This document shows positions 1 through 7,525 of a stretch of 64,000 nucleotides of DNA, one piece after another. The notes beneath the pieces were generated by a model. That model did not search any database, was not told the origin of the DNA, and saw only the letters and a program-made list of their open reading frames with translations. The stretch's first letter is position 1. Every line of letters starts with the position of its first letter. The DNA lies in NCBI GenBank assembly GCA_023417475.1, contig JAEZFP010000041.1, forward strand, positions 89,966 through 153,965, written 5' to 3'. The position numbers were made by a program, and so were the translations under genes. This DNA comes from Bacillota bacterium (GTDB lineage Bacteria > Bacillota > UBA4882 > UBA8346).

Positions 1-665
1 ACCGGCGCGGTAAAGATCTCGCCATCCGGGATGTTGACATCGCCGGCGCAGGGGATGGCCGGTAATCCCTTAATTGAAAACTGAAGGTCCGTACCCGGAC
101 CAACCAACCGCACTTGATCGGTGGTTTCCAACAACTTCTTTAACGGCTCCATCGCCACGCGCATTTTACTGTAATCCAACGTGCAGACATCGAAATAAAA
201 GTCTTCAAAACTTTCCGTGCTCATATTAGCCGACTGGGCCATCGCCGCATTGGGATAACGCATCACGCACCACTTGGTGAAATTAATCCGTTGATTGGTG
301 ACCGGACGCATGTAACTTCGCATCCAGTCCTGCTGTTGCGCGCCTGGGACATCGGCCGTCTCATTACTGTTTTCGGAACCGCGAATCGCCATATACGCTT
401 GCATCTCTTTCATCCGCACCAGTTCATATTCGGCCATCTTCTCAAGCTGATCGCTGGTGGCGCCGAGCATCAATTGCCGCTCCACTTGTTTATTCCGGAC
501 ATTAACAAACGGGACGCCGCCTACCCGATAGGCCTCTTTGACAATCGCCAGCGCCAGATCGATGCCGCAATCAATCACCTCAACCAGTAACTTTTCGCCT
601 TTTTGCAATTTTACCGAATAATTGACTAATCCCTCCGCCATCTTCTGTATCCGCGGGTCTTTCAT
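1..665 (-). CDS. M29-family metallo-aminopeptidase, 3' end cut by window edge
   Basis: The minus-strand frame opens at an ATG at 665 after an AAAAGGAGTGG ribosome site and stays open to base 1, so the C-terminal part is missing. The visible 221 residues match the N-terminal half of the thermophilic M29 aminopeptidases (AmpS/AmpT/PepS type). Key marks are an early helical segment, the stretch TKWCVMRYPNAAMAQ, and near the cut end GPGTDLQFSIKG followed by CAGDVNIPDGEIFTAP. In this family the Glu of that last motif is a metal ligand. These are cytoplasmic dinuclear-metal peptidases that remove N-terminal residues from peptides. The gene stands alone here, with 334 bases of non-coding DNA upstream. 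Confidence 0.85.
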   Translation of the reverse strand, partial: MKDPRIQKMAEGLVNYSVKLQKGEKLLVEVIDCGIDLALAIVKEAYRVGGVPFVNVRNKQVERQLMLGATSDQLEKMAEYELVRMKEMQAYMAIRGSENSNETADVPGAQQQDWMRSYMRPVTNQRINFTKWCVMRYPNAAMAQSANMSTESFEDFYFDVCTLDYSKMRVAMEPLKKLLETTDQVRLVGPGTDLQFSIKGLPAIPCAGDVNIPDGEIFTAP

Positions 666-999
666 AACAACCACTCCTTTTCGCAATTTATTTCAGCGTA
701 TCAATCAAGGAAAGTCTGTCGCGATAATTTTGTCCATCGATAATATGCCCACTTTGTCCCGGGTAGTCGTCTGTCCAAAAGCAGATAGGTAGCGGGCATA
801 ATTCGCGGGCAACTGGCAGTAAACAATTCACTACTAGCAGCGACTATCGTTCTCCCGAATACTATGATAGTATATTGATAAGTCTTTTCCGATGCCGTAA
901 ATAACGCCTCTAACTGGTCGTTAAGTGGTAACAAGCCCTTTGATTGACATGAGGCGGTGTTCCGAATCCGCTATCTTATCAAGCAGCGAGGATTTTGCC
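666..999. other. Intergenic stretch, no gene recognised
   Basis: These 334 bases separate two divergent genes. A 77-codon minus-strand frame (701-934) crosses most of it but has no ribosome site, no recognisable family and unusual composition, so it is treated as chance. No convincing promoter pair, riboswitch or repeat was seen. Confidence 0.5.
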
Positions 1000-1548
1000 A
1001 TGATGAAAAAAACTATTAGCGATTGGGCCAAAAAGAACTTTCTGCATTGGTTTACCGAAACCTATTCATTTCAGGATAATACACCCAAAGATTTCCTGAT
1101 GCAATTGGCGGGGGATGAGAAGTTTTTGTCCCGCATCCGGATTGTGATGGACGGTTCATACTTACGCCCGTTATTGGTCGTCTCCACCGTTGAAACCGGC
1201 CTGCCGCCCCTTCTCCTCAAAACCCTGGACGACCACGATTTGACCGATGTAGCCGCCATCCGACGGTTGCTGACCGCAGCGGCATCGGATGAGCCGCTCT
1301 TTTTAACGCTGTATTTTTCGGAACGGACGACCAGTGAGCCGTTCCAAGCCGTTGTCGAAGAGGCTCCCGGACCGCGAGACCGCTCGTACACCGATCATGT
1401 TTTATTCCAATTCGAATTGGCGTTGCTCAATTCCGGGATTCGCCGCGTCATTGCCAAAAAGCTCTTATTGGCTAAAATTGACGAAGCCTTGGACGAACGG
1501 GACCGCCGCAAATTTGAACGGCTTGCCAAACGCTTCAAAAAACTCTAA
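1000..1548 (+). CDS. YpiB-like UPF0302 protein with C-terminal IDEAL-type tail
   Basis: The product is about 182 residues from the ATG at 1000, preceded by GCGAGG at 986-991. The frame is open further upstream to a GTG at 925, but that start has no ribosome site. The body matches the UPF0302/YpiB family: an N-terminal WAKKNFLHWF segment, the strand LRPLLVVSTVETGLP, a paired-strand region around LFLTLYFSE, and the ending AAVVEE-like motif (here QAVVEEAPG). The last 40 residues resemble the short IDEAL motif (KIDEALDERDRRKFERL). In Bacillus, YpiB is a small cytoplasmic protein linked to adaptor functions. The role here is unknown. The stop overlaps the convergent HAD gene by 4 bases. Confidence 0.7.
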   Translation: MMKKTISDWAKKNFLHWFTETYSFQDNTPKDFLMQLAGDEKFLSRIRIVMDGSYLRPLLVVSTVETGLPPLLLKTLDDHDLTDVAAIRRLLTAAASDEPLFLTLYFSERTTSEPFQAVVEEAPGPRDRSYTDHVLFQFELALLNSGIRRVIAKKLLLAKIDEALDERDRRKFERLAKRFKKL

Positions 1549-2195
1549 GCGGACCGCCGCGCCTTCAAAATCTCCGGAATCAACGTTTTCAGCCCGTAAA
1601 TCTGTTCCAACTGCCAGATATGCGCCGAATCCCGTGCTGCTCCCAGCAGCACCGGGGTGATGCCAACCGCCGCCGCCCCATACAAATTTGCTTCCACATC
1701 ATCGACAAAAACACATTCAGCGCCCGCCGCTCCCAGATCCGCCAATACCTTCCGATAACTTTGCGGATCGGGTTTCCCCAGATAATTACAGAAGCGAATG
1801 TCATATACCGCCGTGATGATCTCCCGGACGCCCAAAAACCGCAGTACGTTTTCGACATATTCCAGGGGACTGTTGCTAAACACGACCTTCGTCAGATCGA
1901 TCCCCGCGAGGACTTGTCGCAATTCGGGATCCGGCTTGATAAACTGTTTAATCCGAACATCGTAGGCATAACGAAAATATTCATCGGGATCGACGCCGTG
2001 ATTGATCACCATCCCGCCGACGGTGGTGCCGTACCGTTTAAAATAATCGTGGCGGATCCCGGGGATCTGTTCCGGCGCCAAAACGGTCGTTTGCGCGATA
2101 AATTCATCGATCCGGGCGTCGATGCTCTGCAACATTCCCGAACTTTTCGGATACAACGTATTGTCAAGATCAAGGATTAAATATTGTAAGCCCAT
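1545..2195 (-). CDS. HAD-family hydrolase, pyrimidine 5'-nucleotidase type
   Basis: The 216-residue product starts at the ATG at 2195, which follows GGGAGGTTTT; an upstream in-frame ATG at 2225 lacks such a site. HAD motif I is LILDLDNTLYP near residue 8, with the nucleophile and acid Asp residues. Motif II is VVFSNSP near 105, the motif III Lys lies in LGKPDPQSY near 140, and motif IV is VFVDDVEANL near 165. The all-helical cap between motifs I and II is typical of subfamily I phosphatases such as yeast SDT1-like pyrimidine 5'-nucleotidases. It would release phosphate from a nucleotide or sugar phosphate in the cytoplasm; the substrate cannot be read from sequence. Confidence 0.85.
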   Translation of the reverse strand: MGLQYLILDLDNTLYPKSSGMLQSIDARIDEFIAQTTVLAPEQIPGIRHDYFKRYGTTVGGMVINHGVDPDEYFRYAYDVRIKQFIKPDPELRQVLAGIDLTKVVFSNSPLEYVENVLRFLGVREIITAVYDIRFCNYLGKPDPQSYRKVLADLGAAGAECVFVDDVEANLYGAAAVGITPVLLGAARDSAHIWQLEQIYGLKTLIPEILKARRSA

Positions 2196-2770
2196 AAAAC
2201 CTCCCGCGTTTGCCCGCCTCTTCAATTTAACGCGCTTCTTCCGGCCGGAGTTCCATCGATTCCGCTTCCTACGGCTCCGGACTCACCAAAGTGCGAGTAG
2301 ATCATTATATTCAACTTTTTTAGCAACTTACCCTAAAAACATCCGAACCAAAACATTATCCCATTGATTGACCGCCGCTTTTCCCAAACTTTTTTATAAA
2401 GTTTTTTGCCGAATCATGATTAAGCTATCATTAGTTGTCAAACTTCCTAATATAATTTAATACGAAATCATTCGGTTTTTGGATGCAAAATTACCATCTG
2501 CAGTAAAATCGGCGAAAGCTTGACCACAATTTCCCGATTCATTATACCAAGTTTAAATCAAATAGCCAAAAATCATCCTCGCCCAGCTCGTCCCCGATCT
2601 TTGGCGCGAACCGTAGTGATCACCCTTTTGTCCAGCAATTCCTCGTAAATCGCCAATTTTTTGTCGATTAATAAAGGAATAACCAGTAAATAAATTATTT
2701 TTAACTACTTGAAGGAAATGTAAAATTTGAGGAGAATATCTAATTTCATAATAAAGAGGAGGGGTTTTTT
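2196..2770. other. Long AT-rich intergenic stretch
   Basis: This region of 575 bases lies between two divergent genes. Around 2575-2690 the minus strand reads as about 33 sense codons with plausible protein character (for example YEELLDKRV) ending in a stop, without a start or ribosome site. This may be a decayed gene end. The rest shows no recognisable feature. Confidence 0.4.
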
Positions 2771-3103
2771 GTGGCTTTTGTGAAATATCAAAAGGAAAAG
2801 AGCAAAAAAGGTATTTCAGCCAAAACAATCGGGATTAACCGCAAAGGTAGATTTGCTTTTTACAAGCCTGTCGTTGAAAAATATCTCCACGAATCCGGTT
2901 ATGTAGAGCTATTCTTTGACCCCGATGCCAAAAAGGTTGGAATCCTGCCGGTCGACGAACCGTCGACCGATGCGTTCAAGATCCAAGGGAAGACCACAAA
3001 GATGATTGTGGCCAAAAAGTTTCTAAACCGTTTTCAAATTCCCGTTGAGGATAAGCGTTATGACTTTGACTATGAAGACGGCATGCTCATTGTGCAACTT
3101 TAA
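2771..3103 (+). CDS. Conserved-type small protein of unknown function
   Basis: A 110-residue protein is read from a GTG at 2771 behind a strong AAGAGGAGGGG ribosome site. It is soluble and mixed-charge with no signal peptide or membrane segment. The middle alternates short strands and turns (for example VELFFDPDAKKVGIL and KTTKMIVAKKFLNRF), and the layout loosely recalls small AbrB-like or single-domain DNA-binding folds. I do not recognise the family and assign no function. The stop codon is the first base triplet of a long perfect hairpin, so the gene is monocistronic. Confidence 0.6.
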   Translation: MAFVKYQKEKSKKGISAKTIGINRKGRFAFYKPVVEKYLHESGYVELFFDPDAKKVGILPVDEPSTDAFKIQGKTTKMIVAKKFLNRFQIPVEDKRYDFDYEDGMLIVQL

Positions 3104-3152
3104 TAACTGAAAAGGTCTGGCGGATGCTGCTGCCGGACCTTTTCAGTTATTA
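3101..3152 (+). terminator. Long 17-bp hairpin at the stop codon
   Basis: A perfect 17-bp inverted repeat (left arm 3101-3117, right arm 3136-3152) begins with the stop codon of the preceding gene. The loop holds a second small stem, TGGC/GCCG. No uridine tract follows on the plus strand, so it is either a weak terminator, an mRNA 3'-end protector or a bidirectional barrier. Confidence 0.6.
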
Positions 3153-3196
3153 AAGGTCCGGTATTTCGATTGTTTCTTTAGATAAATCGCAAGCGA

Positions 3197-3225
3197 AACC
3201 CCTTCCACGCCGAAAGGGGAATTTT
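3197..3225 (-). terminator. Possible terminator of murC
   Basis: Read on the minus strand, CCCCTTTCGGCGTGGAAGGGG forms a hairpin followed by TTTCGC, about 25 bases after the murC stop codon. The short U run makes it only moderately convincing. Confidence 0.45.
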
Positions 3226-3251
3226 CTTTACGCTTCCAATGACGATCCTTG

Positions 3252-4616
3252 TCAAAGCTCCGCCAGCTCGTGGACCAACCGTTCGCCGACTTTCCAGATG
3301 TCGCCGGCGCCCATGGTAATCACCAGATCACCGGGTTGAATCGCTTGCAGCAAATATTGATAGGTCTGATCCAGGTTGCCGCTATAACGGACATCGGGAT
3401 GATGTTTGGCGGTTTCCTGGGCCAGCATCGCGCTGGAAATGTCGCCGGGATCGGTTTCCCGGGCCGGGTAAATATCAGCTAACACAACGGTGTCGGCATT
3501 GGCGAACGACTGCGCAAAATCTTGCAATAAATATTTGGTCCGGCTAAACAAGTGGGGTTGAAAGACACACCAAATTTTGCCGTCGAATACCTGTCGGGCC
3601 GCAGCCAATGTGGTCCGCACCGCGCCGGGATGGTGAGCGTAATCGTCAACAATCAGGGCGCCGTGAACCTTTCCTTTGATTTCAAAACGGCGATGAACCC
3701 CGGTAAAGCGGCTGACCGTATCCAAGGCCTGCTGTAGACTGACGCCTAATTCGACCGCCAGGGCGACCGCGCCCATCGCGTTTTGCAAATTATGACGGCC
3801 CGGGACCGCCAGGCGCAACACGCCCTGCTCCCTACCGCGATAACAAATCCGAGCGGCGATTCCCAACGGCGGTTCCGGCCGGATATCAGTCAACTCCCAG
3901 TCAAACTGCGGTTGATACCCAAAAGTGATGGTTTTACCGGGATAGGTTTTCGCTAACGCCAACGCATTGGGGTCGTCCCCCCAGACCAATAAAAGTCCAT
4001 CTTGAGGCAGTAAATTGATAAAATCGGCAAACGTTTTGATCACATCCTGAATCGTTGGGAAACAATCCGGATGATCCCAGTCAATATTGGTAATCAACTC
4101 AATTGTGGGGCGTAGCTCTAAAAAGGAACGTCTAAACTCGCAAGCTTCAACAACCATATATTCTGACTTACCGGAGCGATGATTCCCGCCAAAAGCGGGC
4201 ACCTCGCCACCGATTGATACCGTTGGGTCAACCCCGGCTTCGGTGAGAATCAACGCCGTCATCGCTGAGGTTGTGGTTTTTCCATGGGTTCCGGCAATCG
4301 CAATCCCTTTGCCGACATCCTTCATCAGTTGACCCAACAGGGCCGCGCCTTCCATGACCGGAATTTGCCGTTTCCCGGCTTCCAACACCTCCGGATTTTC
4401 GTTCCCCACGGCATTGGTATATACAACGAGGTCGGCGCCTTCAATATTGGAAGGATGATGTCCAACTTCTACCCGCATCCCAAGCTCGGCAAGGTCTCGA
4501 GTAACTTTACTCTGCTGGCAATCAGAGCCAGAGATGGTATAGCCACGGTCATGATATAGCTTGGCTAAACTACTTAACCGGGCTCCGCCAATTCCGACAA
4601 AGTGGAAATGCTTCAT
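3252..4616 (-). CDS. murC: UDP-N-acetylmuramate--L-alanine ligase MurC
   Basis: MurC adds L-alanine to UDP-N-acetylmuramate in the cytoplasm, the first amino-acid step of peptidoglycan precursor synthesis. The 454-residue product has full family length. It has the N-terminal Rossmann motif HFVGIGG at residue 5, the ATP P-loop GTHGKTTT near 108, the central-domain segment TNIDWDHPD, the PGRHNLQNAMGA segment near 270, and DDYAHHP in the C-terminal domain. The glycine-rich loop reads GIGGARLSS rather than the usual GIGG-IGMSG, a mild variation. The gene stands alone rather than in a dcw cluster. A GAGGGGGGCG ribosome site precedes the ATG. Confidence 0.95.
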   Translation of the reverse strand: MKHFHFVGIGGARLSSLAKLYHDRGYTISGSDCQQSKVTRDLAELGMRVEVGHHPSNIEGADLVVYTNAVGNENPEVLEAGKRQIPVMEGAALLGQLMKDVGKGIAIAGTHGKTTTSAMTALILTEAGVDPTVSIGGEVPAFGGNHRSGKSEYMVVEACEFRRSFLELRPTIELITNIDWDHPDCFPTIQDVIKTFADFINLLPQDGLLLVWGDDPNALALAKTYPGKTITFGYQPQFDWELTDIRPEPPLGIAARICYRGREQGVLRLAVPGRHNLQNAMGAVALAVELGVSLQQALDTVSRFTGVHRRFEIKGKVHGALIVDDYAHHPGAVRTTLAAARQVFDGKIWCVFQPHLFSRTKYLLQDFAQSFANADTVVLADIYPARETDPGDISSAMLAQETAKHHPDVRYSGNLDQTYQYLLQAIQPGDLVITMGAGDIWKVGERLVHELAEL

Positions 4617-4653
4617 TATAGCGAATACGCCCCCCTCAAATTTTTACCAATCC

Positions 4654-4659
4654 ATTATA
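4654..4659 (-). promoter_or_regulatory. Extended -10 promoter for murC
   Basis: The minus strand reads TGTTATAAT, a perfect extended -10 box, 38 bases upstream of the murC ATG. No good -35 hexamer lies 16-18 bases further up, which extended -10 promoters tolerate. Confidence 0.5.
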
Positions 4660-4752
4660 ACACATTTTTCATACCATCGATGGCTTGAACTGAATTAATT
4701 TTGAAAATTCACTCATGTCAATGACACTGGTTTCCTGACCTGACATTGGCAT

Positions 4753-4782
4753 TCATAGTTTATCGGTTCTTGTTAGATACTA
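4753..4782 (+). promoter_or_regulatory. Candidate sigma-F/G forespore promoter
   Basis: TCATA at 4753-4757 and GATACTA at 4776-4782 are separated by 18 bases. They resemble the forespore consensus (GHATR, then CATWMTA). The site lies about 45 bases before the start of a spore-protein gene, which fits forespore-only expression. One mismatch in each box keeps this tentative. Confidence 0.4.
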
Positions 4783-4829
4783 TGTGTGGAGTTCGCGTTT
4801 GGGAACTCCACCAATGGGGGGTGTGTTGT

Positions 4830-5018
4830 TTGACCCGTCGCGGCAGTATTGTTTCCGATCAAGTAAAATACGAAATCGCAAAAGAACTTGGCTTCGCCGA
4901 TCGTATTCAAGTGGATCACGGAAGCTACGACTATGGTAATATCACCACCCGCGAAGCCGGGCTAATCGTTCGCGGTTTAATCCAAAAAGCCGAGGAACTA
5001 TTATCCCAACAAGGTTAG
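4830..5018 (+). CDS. Small acid-soluble spore protein, SspF-like alpha/beta type
   Basis: This 62-residue protein is read from a TTG at 4830 that follows GGGGGGTG; the frame is open upstream, but those codons look non-coding. The core MTRRGSIVSDQVKYEIAKEL aligns with Bacillus SspF, as does the C-terminal block TTREAGLIVRGLIQKAEE. Alpha/beta SASPs coat forespore DNA, force it toward an A-like form and protect it from UV and chemicals. The block YEIAKELGF occupies the place where the germination protease GPR cuts related proteins. A hairpin begins at the stop codon and a forespore-type promoter precedes the gene. Confidence 0.85.
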   Translation: MTRRGSIVSDQVKYEIAKELGFADRIQVDHGSYDYGNITTREAGLIVRGLIQKAEELLSQQG

Positions 5019-5038
5019 GAGATTTTCTCCTAACCTTG
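5010..5038 (+). terminator. Hairpin at the end of the spore-protein gene
   Basis: AAGGTTAGGAGA pairs with TCTCCTAACCTT around a TTT loop, overlapping the stop codon. No U run follows, so it may act as a 3'-end stabiliser as well as a terminator. Confidence 0.6.
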
Positions 5039-5468
5039 CACAACCCTTCACACTTTTACATATGCTATCCCATCAAGTTTAAGTTTTCGTTCCGAAGCGA
5101 CAATGGCCAATGCCCCGAGGCAAAACCTAGTCTTATTCTCAAATTGGTAGCGCCTCCACAGTTCCTTGTATTATACGTTTTTTAAAGTTTATTCCGCCGG
5201 TTCGATTGGCAATCGTCTGTCCACTGCTTGACCTGATACTGACCCAAGTTAAGGAAATTGGTGGTGTGGTTATATATAAAAGCCGACTTTGTGCGGCTTT
5301 CTTTTTTTTCCATTCCTAACAATATTTTAACCACCTTATAGTGCAGGTATCCTCGAAAAATAACCGAATTTTTTTACATAACACTTGGCTCGTGGCTTCA
5401 AATTTCCGGTTATCACCAACAGCATATCCGTACCGGATCAACAATTCGACACCGATAGGAGGAAGACT
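5039..5468. other. Intergenic stretch, possible small RNA ending in a terminator
   Basis: About 430 bases carry no plausible gene. A terminator-like hairpin with a run of eight T lies at 5279-5308, yet no coding region precedes it closely. An untranslated transcript from somewhere in 5050-5280 is therefore possible. I could not match it to a known RNA family. Confidence 0.35.
5279..5308 (+). terminator. Rho-independent terminator without an upstream gene
   Basis: AAAGCCG and CGGCTTT form a short stem around ACTTTGTG, followed by CTTTTTTTT. It reads on the plus strand, 260 bases beyond the spore-protein gene. Confidence 0.6.
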
Positions 5469-6644
5469 GTGAAAAAAATCGTCGCACCATTACTACTCAT
5501 CATCACCCTATTAATCACAGCCAACCCGGTATTTGGACAAGCGCCTGTTTCCGTCGACCGAAAATTGAACGATTTGGCGACCCGTTTTAATTCACTGGAA
5601 GCGACGTGGGGCCGCTTTCAGATCGGCGGCAACGTGTCACTAGAAGCGGACAGTCATCTTCAAAATGAGCAATCCACTCTCTCGCCGTTGGGTTATTCGC
5701 AACAGATGAACTTATTCTTTAACGCCGGCATCGACCGGAACCTAAACTTTTCGATGAAGCTCTCCCATGAAGGCGGGTGGGGGCTGAACTATCTGAGTTC
5801 TTCATCTTTGCCGCCACTTAATACCCCGTTGCAACTAGATGAGGCCTTTTTAAAGATGGAATATCCCCATACCCTCAATTATCTCGGCCGGTTTCGATTC
5901 ACTTTAGGCCCCTTGGGGTTAATTTCGGATTTCTATAACAATCCGGCCGAAGGGATCGCTTTGCAACGTTCATTCAATGACTATCATCTAGTTGGACTCT
6001 ATTCACGCATCAATACGCAGATGGATCCCGATTCCAACCAAATTGCCGCCACCGAGGAGTATTTTGCGGCCCGTTTCGGTTGGTCCAATCAATCAACCAT
6101 CGTCGGACTTAATATCGTTCCAAGCGGAATCGCGGCGGAAAAAGCATTTAGCGCGGACTATTCAACCACCCTGAAGACCGGGCGGATCGCGGCCGAGGTC
6201 GGTTGGTACGCTTTCGATTCGCCGCGTTATCCGGATTACCGGACCGGCTGGACTCCCGGGGCTTTAGTAAGTTATAGTCAAACCCTGCCAAAGCAGCAAG
6301 GATATTTTGAGGTTAAAGCCGGTTATCTCTCCCCGAACTTCACTCCGTCGGCTTCGGTCCTGAACCACTCAGCCGACGACGCTCGCGAATGGTTTGTCAC
6401 CAACACTTACGGTTTAGAGTTTTTCCTCCAAAACAACTTGGCTCGTAATTTCAGTCTCCAGAATCGGCTGATGGGATCACGACCGGTTAACGATCTTACC
6501 GGGATTGGAACCACTTACCGGCTGCGCACCGATTTGATTAAAAACTTGTCCCAGGTCAACCAGCTTGATTTCGGTTATGAAGTGAAGCATACTTCGGATA
6601 AGACCGAAAGCCGAATTTTCGCATGCTGGAACCTGCAATTTTAA
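5469..6644 (+). CDS. Probable outer-membrane beta-barrel protein
   Basis: The 391-residue product starts at a GTG at 5469 behind ATAGGAGGAAG. It opens with a signal peptide: VKKIV, then a hydrophobic run of about 15, then NPVFGQA as the cleavage region. A short helical segment (DRKLNDLATRFNSLE) follows. The remainder is made of alternating polar and hydrophobic strands rich in Gly, Asn, Tyr and Trp, with repeated aromatic belts such as YSRINTQMD and GRIAAEVGWYAF. The final residues WNLQF end in Phe, as Bam-assembled barrels usually do. I recognise no named family. The architecture points to a porin-like outer-membrane protein, unexpected beside spore genes and suggestive of a diderm member of the Bacillota. 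Confidence 0.65.
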   Translation: MKKIVAPLLLIITLLITANPVFGQAPVSVDRKLNDLATRFNSLEATWGRFQIGGNVSLEADSHLQNEQSTLSPLGYSQQMNLFFNAGIDRNLNFSMKLSHEGGWGLNYLSSSSLPPLNTPLQLDEAFLKMEYPHTLNYLGRFRFTLGPLGLISDFYNNPAEGIALQRSFNDYHLVGLYSRINTQMDPDSNQIAATEEYFAARFGWSNQSTIVGLNIVPSGIAAEKAFSADYSTTLKTGRIAAEVGWYAFDSPRYPDYRTGWTPGALVSYSQTLPKQQGYFEVKAGYLSPNFTPSASVLNHSADDAREWFVTNTYGLEFFLQNNLARNFSLQNRLMGSRPVNDLTGIGTTYRLRTDLIKNLSQVNQLDFGYEVKHTSDKTESRIFACWNLQF

Positions 6645-6654
6645 CATTGGCAAG

Positions 6655-6918
6655 CTAACTTTTGGTCCCCAACAGCACCAGCAGCATGCCAAAACTCAAC
6701 AGGAACACCTTATACCAGGAGAGTTTAACAGCGATGGTGGCGATCCCTAAAACACTGACCAAAATGAAGACCAACGGGCCGATCAGACCCAAAAACGCAT
6801 TTAAGCGCAAGGCGGTGTCAACCCGTCCGATTTTAAAAAAAATAATGGCGACCCCAATCTCCAGCAGTCCGGAGACGACGCGCAGGATCGCCATATTACT
6901 CAAGACGGTCTGTTCCAA
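6655..6918 (-). CDS. YqhV-family membrane protein (DUF2619)
   Basis: An 87-residue integral membrane protein is read from a TTG at 6918 after GGGGGAGAAG. Three hydrophobic segments lie at about residues 12-30, 40-60 and 65-84. The segments MAILRVVSGLLEIGVAI and FLGLIGPLVFI align with Bacillus YqhV, which sits before the spoIIIA operon there. The function is unknown. It follows a UPF0756 membrane protein gene by 11 bases in an apparent two-gene operon rather than spoIIIA genes. Confidence 0.7.
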   Translation of the reverse strand: MEQTVLSNMAILRVVSGLLEIGVAIIFFKIGRVDTALRLNAFLGLIGPLVFILVSVLGIATIAVKLSWYKVFLLSFGMLLVLLGTKS

Positions 6919-6929
6919 AACTTCTCCCC

Positions 6930-7388
6930 CTATCGTTTACCGATTCCTAAGACATTAAATAAAATGGCGGTAATCCCAGCCGCGGCCAACGGCCCGACTG
7001 GGATTCCTTTTAGTAGCGAGACACCGATAATGGTCCCGACCACCAATCCAATTACCACCTCCGGTTCCAGTTGCAGCAACACCAATCCCTGCCCGCAAAG
7101 ATAGGCGGCGGCGACCCCGCCGATAATGGCGACAATTCCCCGAACACTGCGAAATGTATCCAAGATCTGCTGAAACCCAACCCGATCCAATGCGAACGGC
7201 ACTAGGACCGCTATCAATAGAAAAAGCAGTCCCACATCAACTGCTCGCCGCTCAAAAAGCAACAATATCCAGCGTAACTTGATAAATTTCAGTACCAGCA
7301 AACTTCCCGCACTCGCCGCAATCAAATTGTTGTTAAACGCGATCCCGAGACTGAAAATAATCAGTAACAGCAGGTTGTCTTGGATCAT
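6930..7388 (-). CDS. UPF0756 (DUF441) membrane protein
   Basis: A 152-residue protein has four to five hydrophobic segments separated by short loops. The recognisable family features are the ending GIPVGPLAAAGITAILFN and the segment VVIGLVVGTIIGVSLLKG, both typical of UPF0756/DUF441 proteins (YtwI/YeaL type). The function is not known. The start ATG at 7388 follows GAAGGATG. It is the first gene of a short operon with the yqhV homologue. Confidence 0.8.
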   Translation of the reverse strand: MIQDNLLLLIIFSLGIAFNNNLIAASAGSLLVLKFIKLRWILLLFERRAVDVGLLFLLIAVLVPFALDRVGFQQILDTFRSVRGIVAIIGGVAAAYLCGQGLVLLQLEPEVVIGLVVGTIIGVSLLKGIPVGPLAAAGITAILFNVLGIGKR

Positions 7389-7477
7389 TCACGTCACATC
7401 CTTCGTTTATTAATATTCTTCCGACGCTTTTTTCATTCGTTATATATATCACGCAAAAAATTGGCGCCACCCGGTGC

Positions 7478-7506
7478 CACCAAAGTTATTCAAAAAGCAT
7501 AGTATA
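7478..7506 (+). promoter_or_regulatory. Candidate sigma-E/K mother-cell promoter
   Basis: CACC at 7478-7481 and CATAGTATA at 7498-7506 are separated by 16 bases. The second box fits the sigma-K pattern CATAnnnTA exactly and the sigma-E -10 in part. It lies 20 bases before the start codon of the phosphosulfolactate synthase gene, a pathway used to load spores with sulfolactate in Bacillus. Confidence 0.45.
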
Positions 7507-7525
7507 GACGAGGGAGTGATTGCTG

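Noticed and set aside
701..934. 77-codon minus-strand frame
   Set aside because: No ribosome site, no family resemblance and unusual composition; most likely chance in an intergenic stretch.
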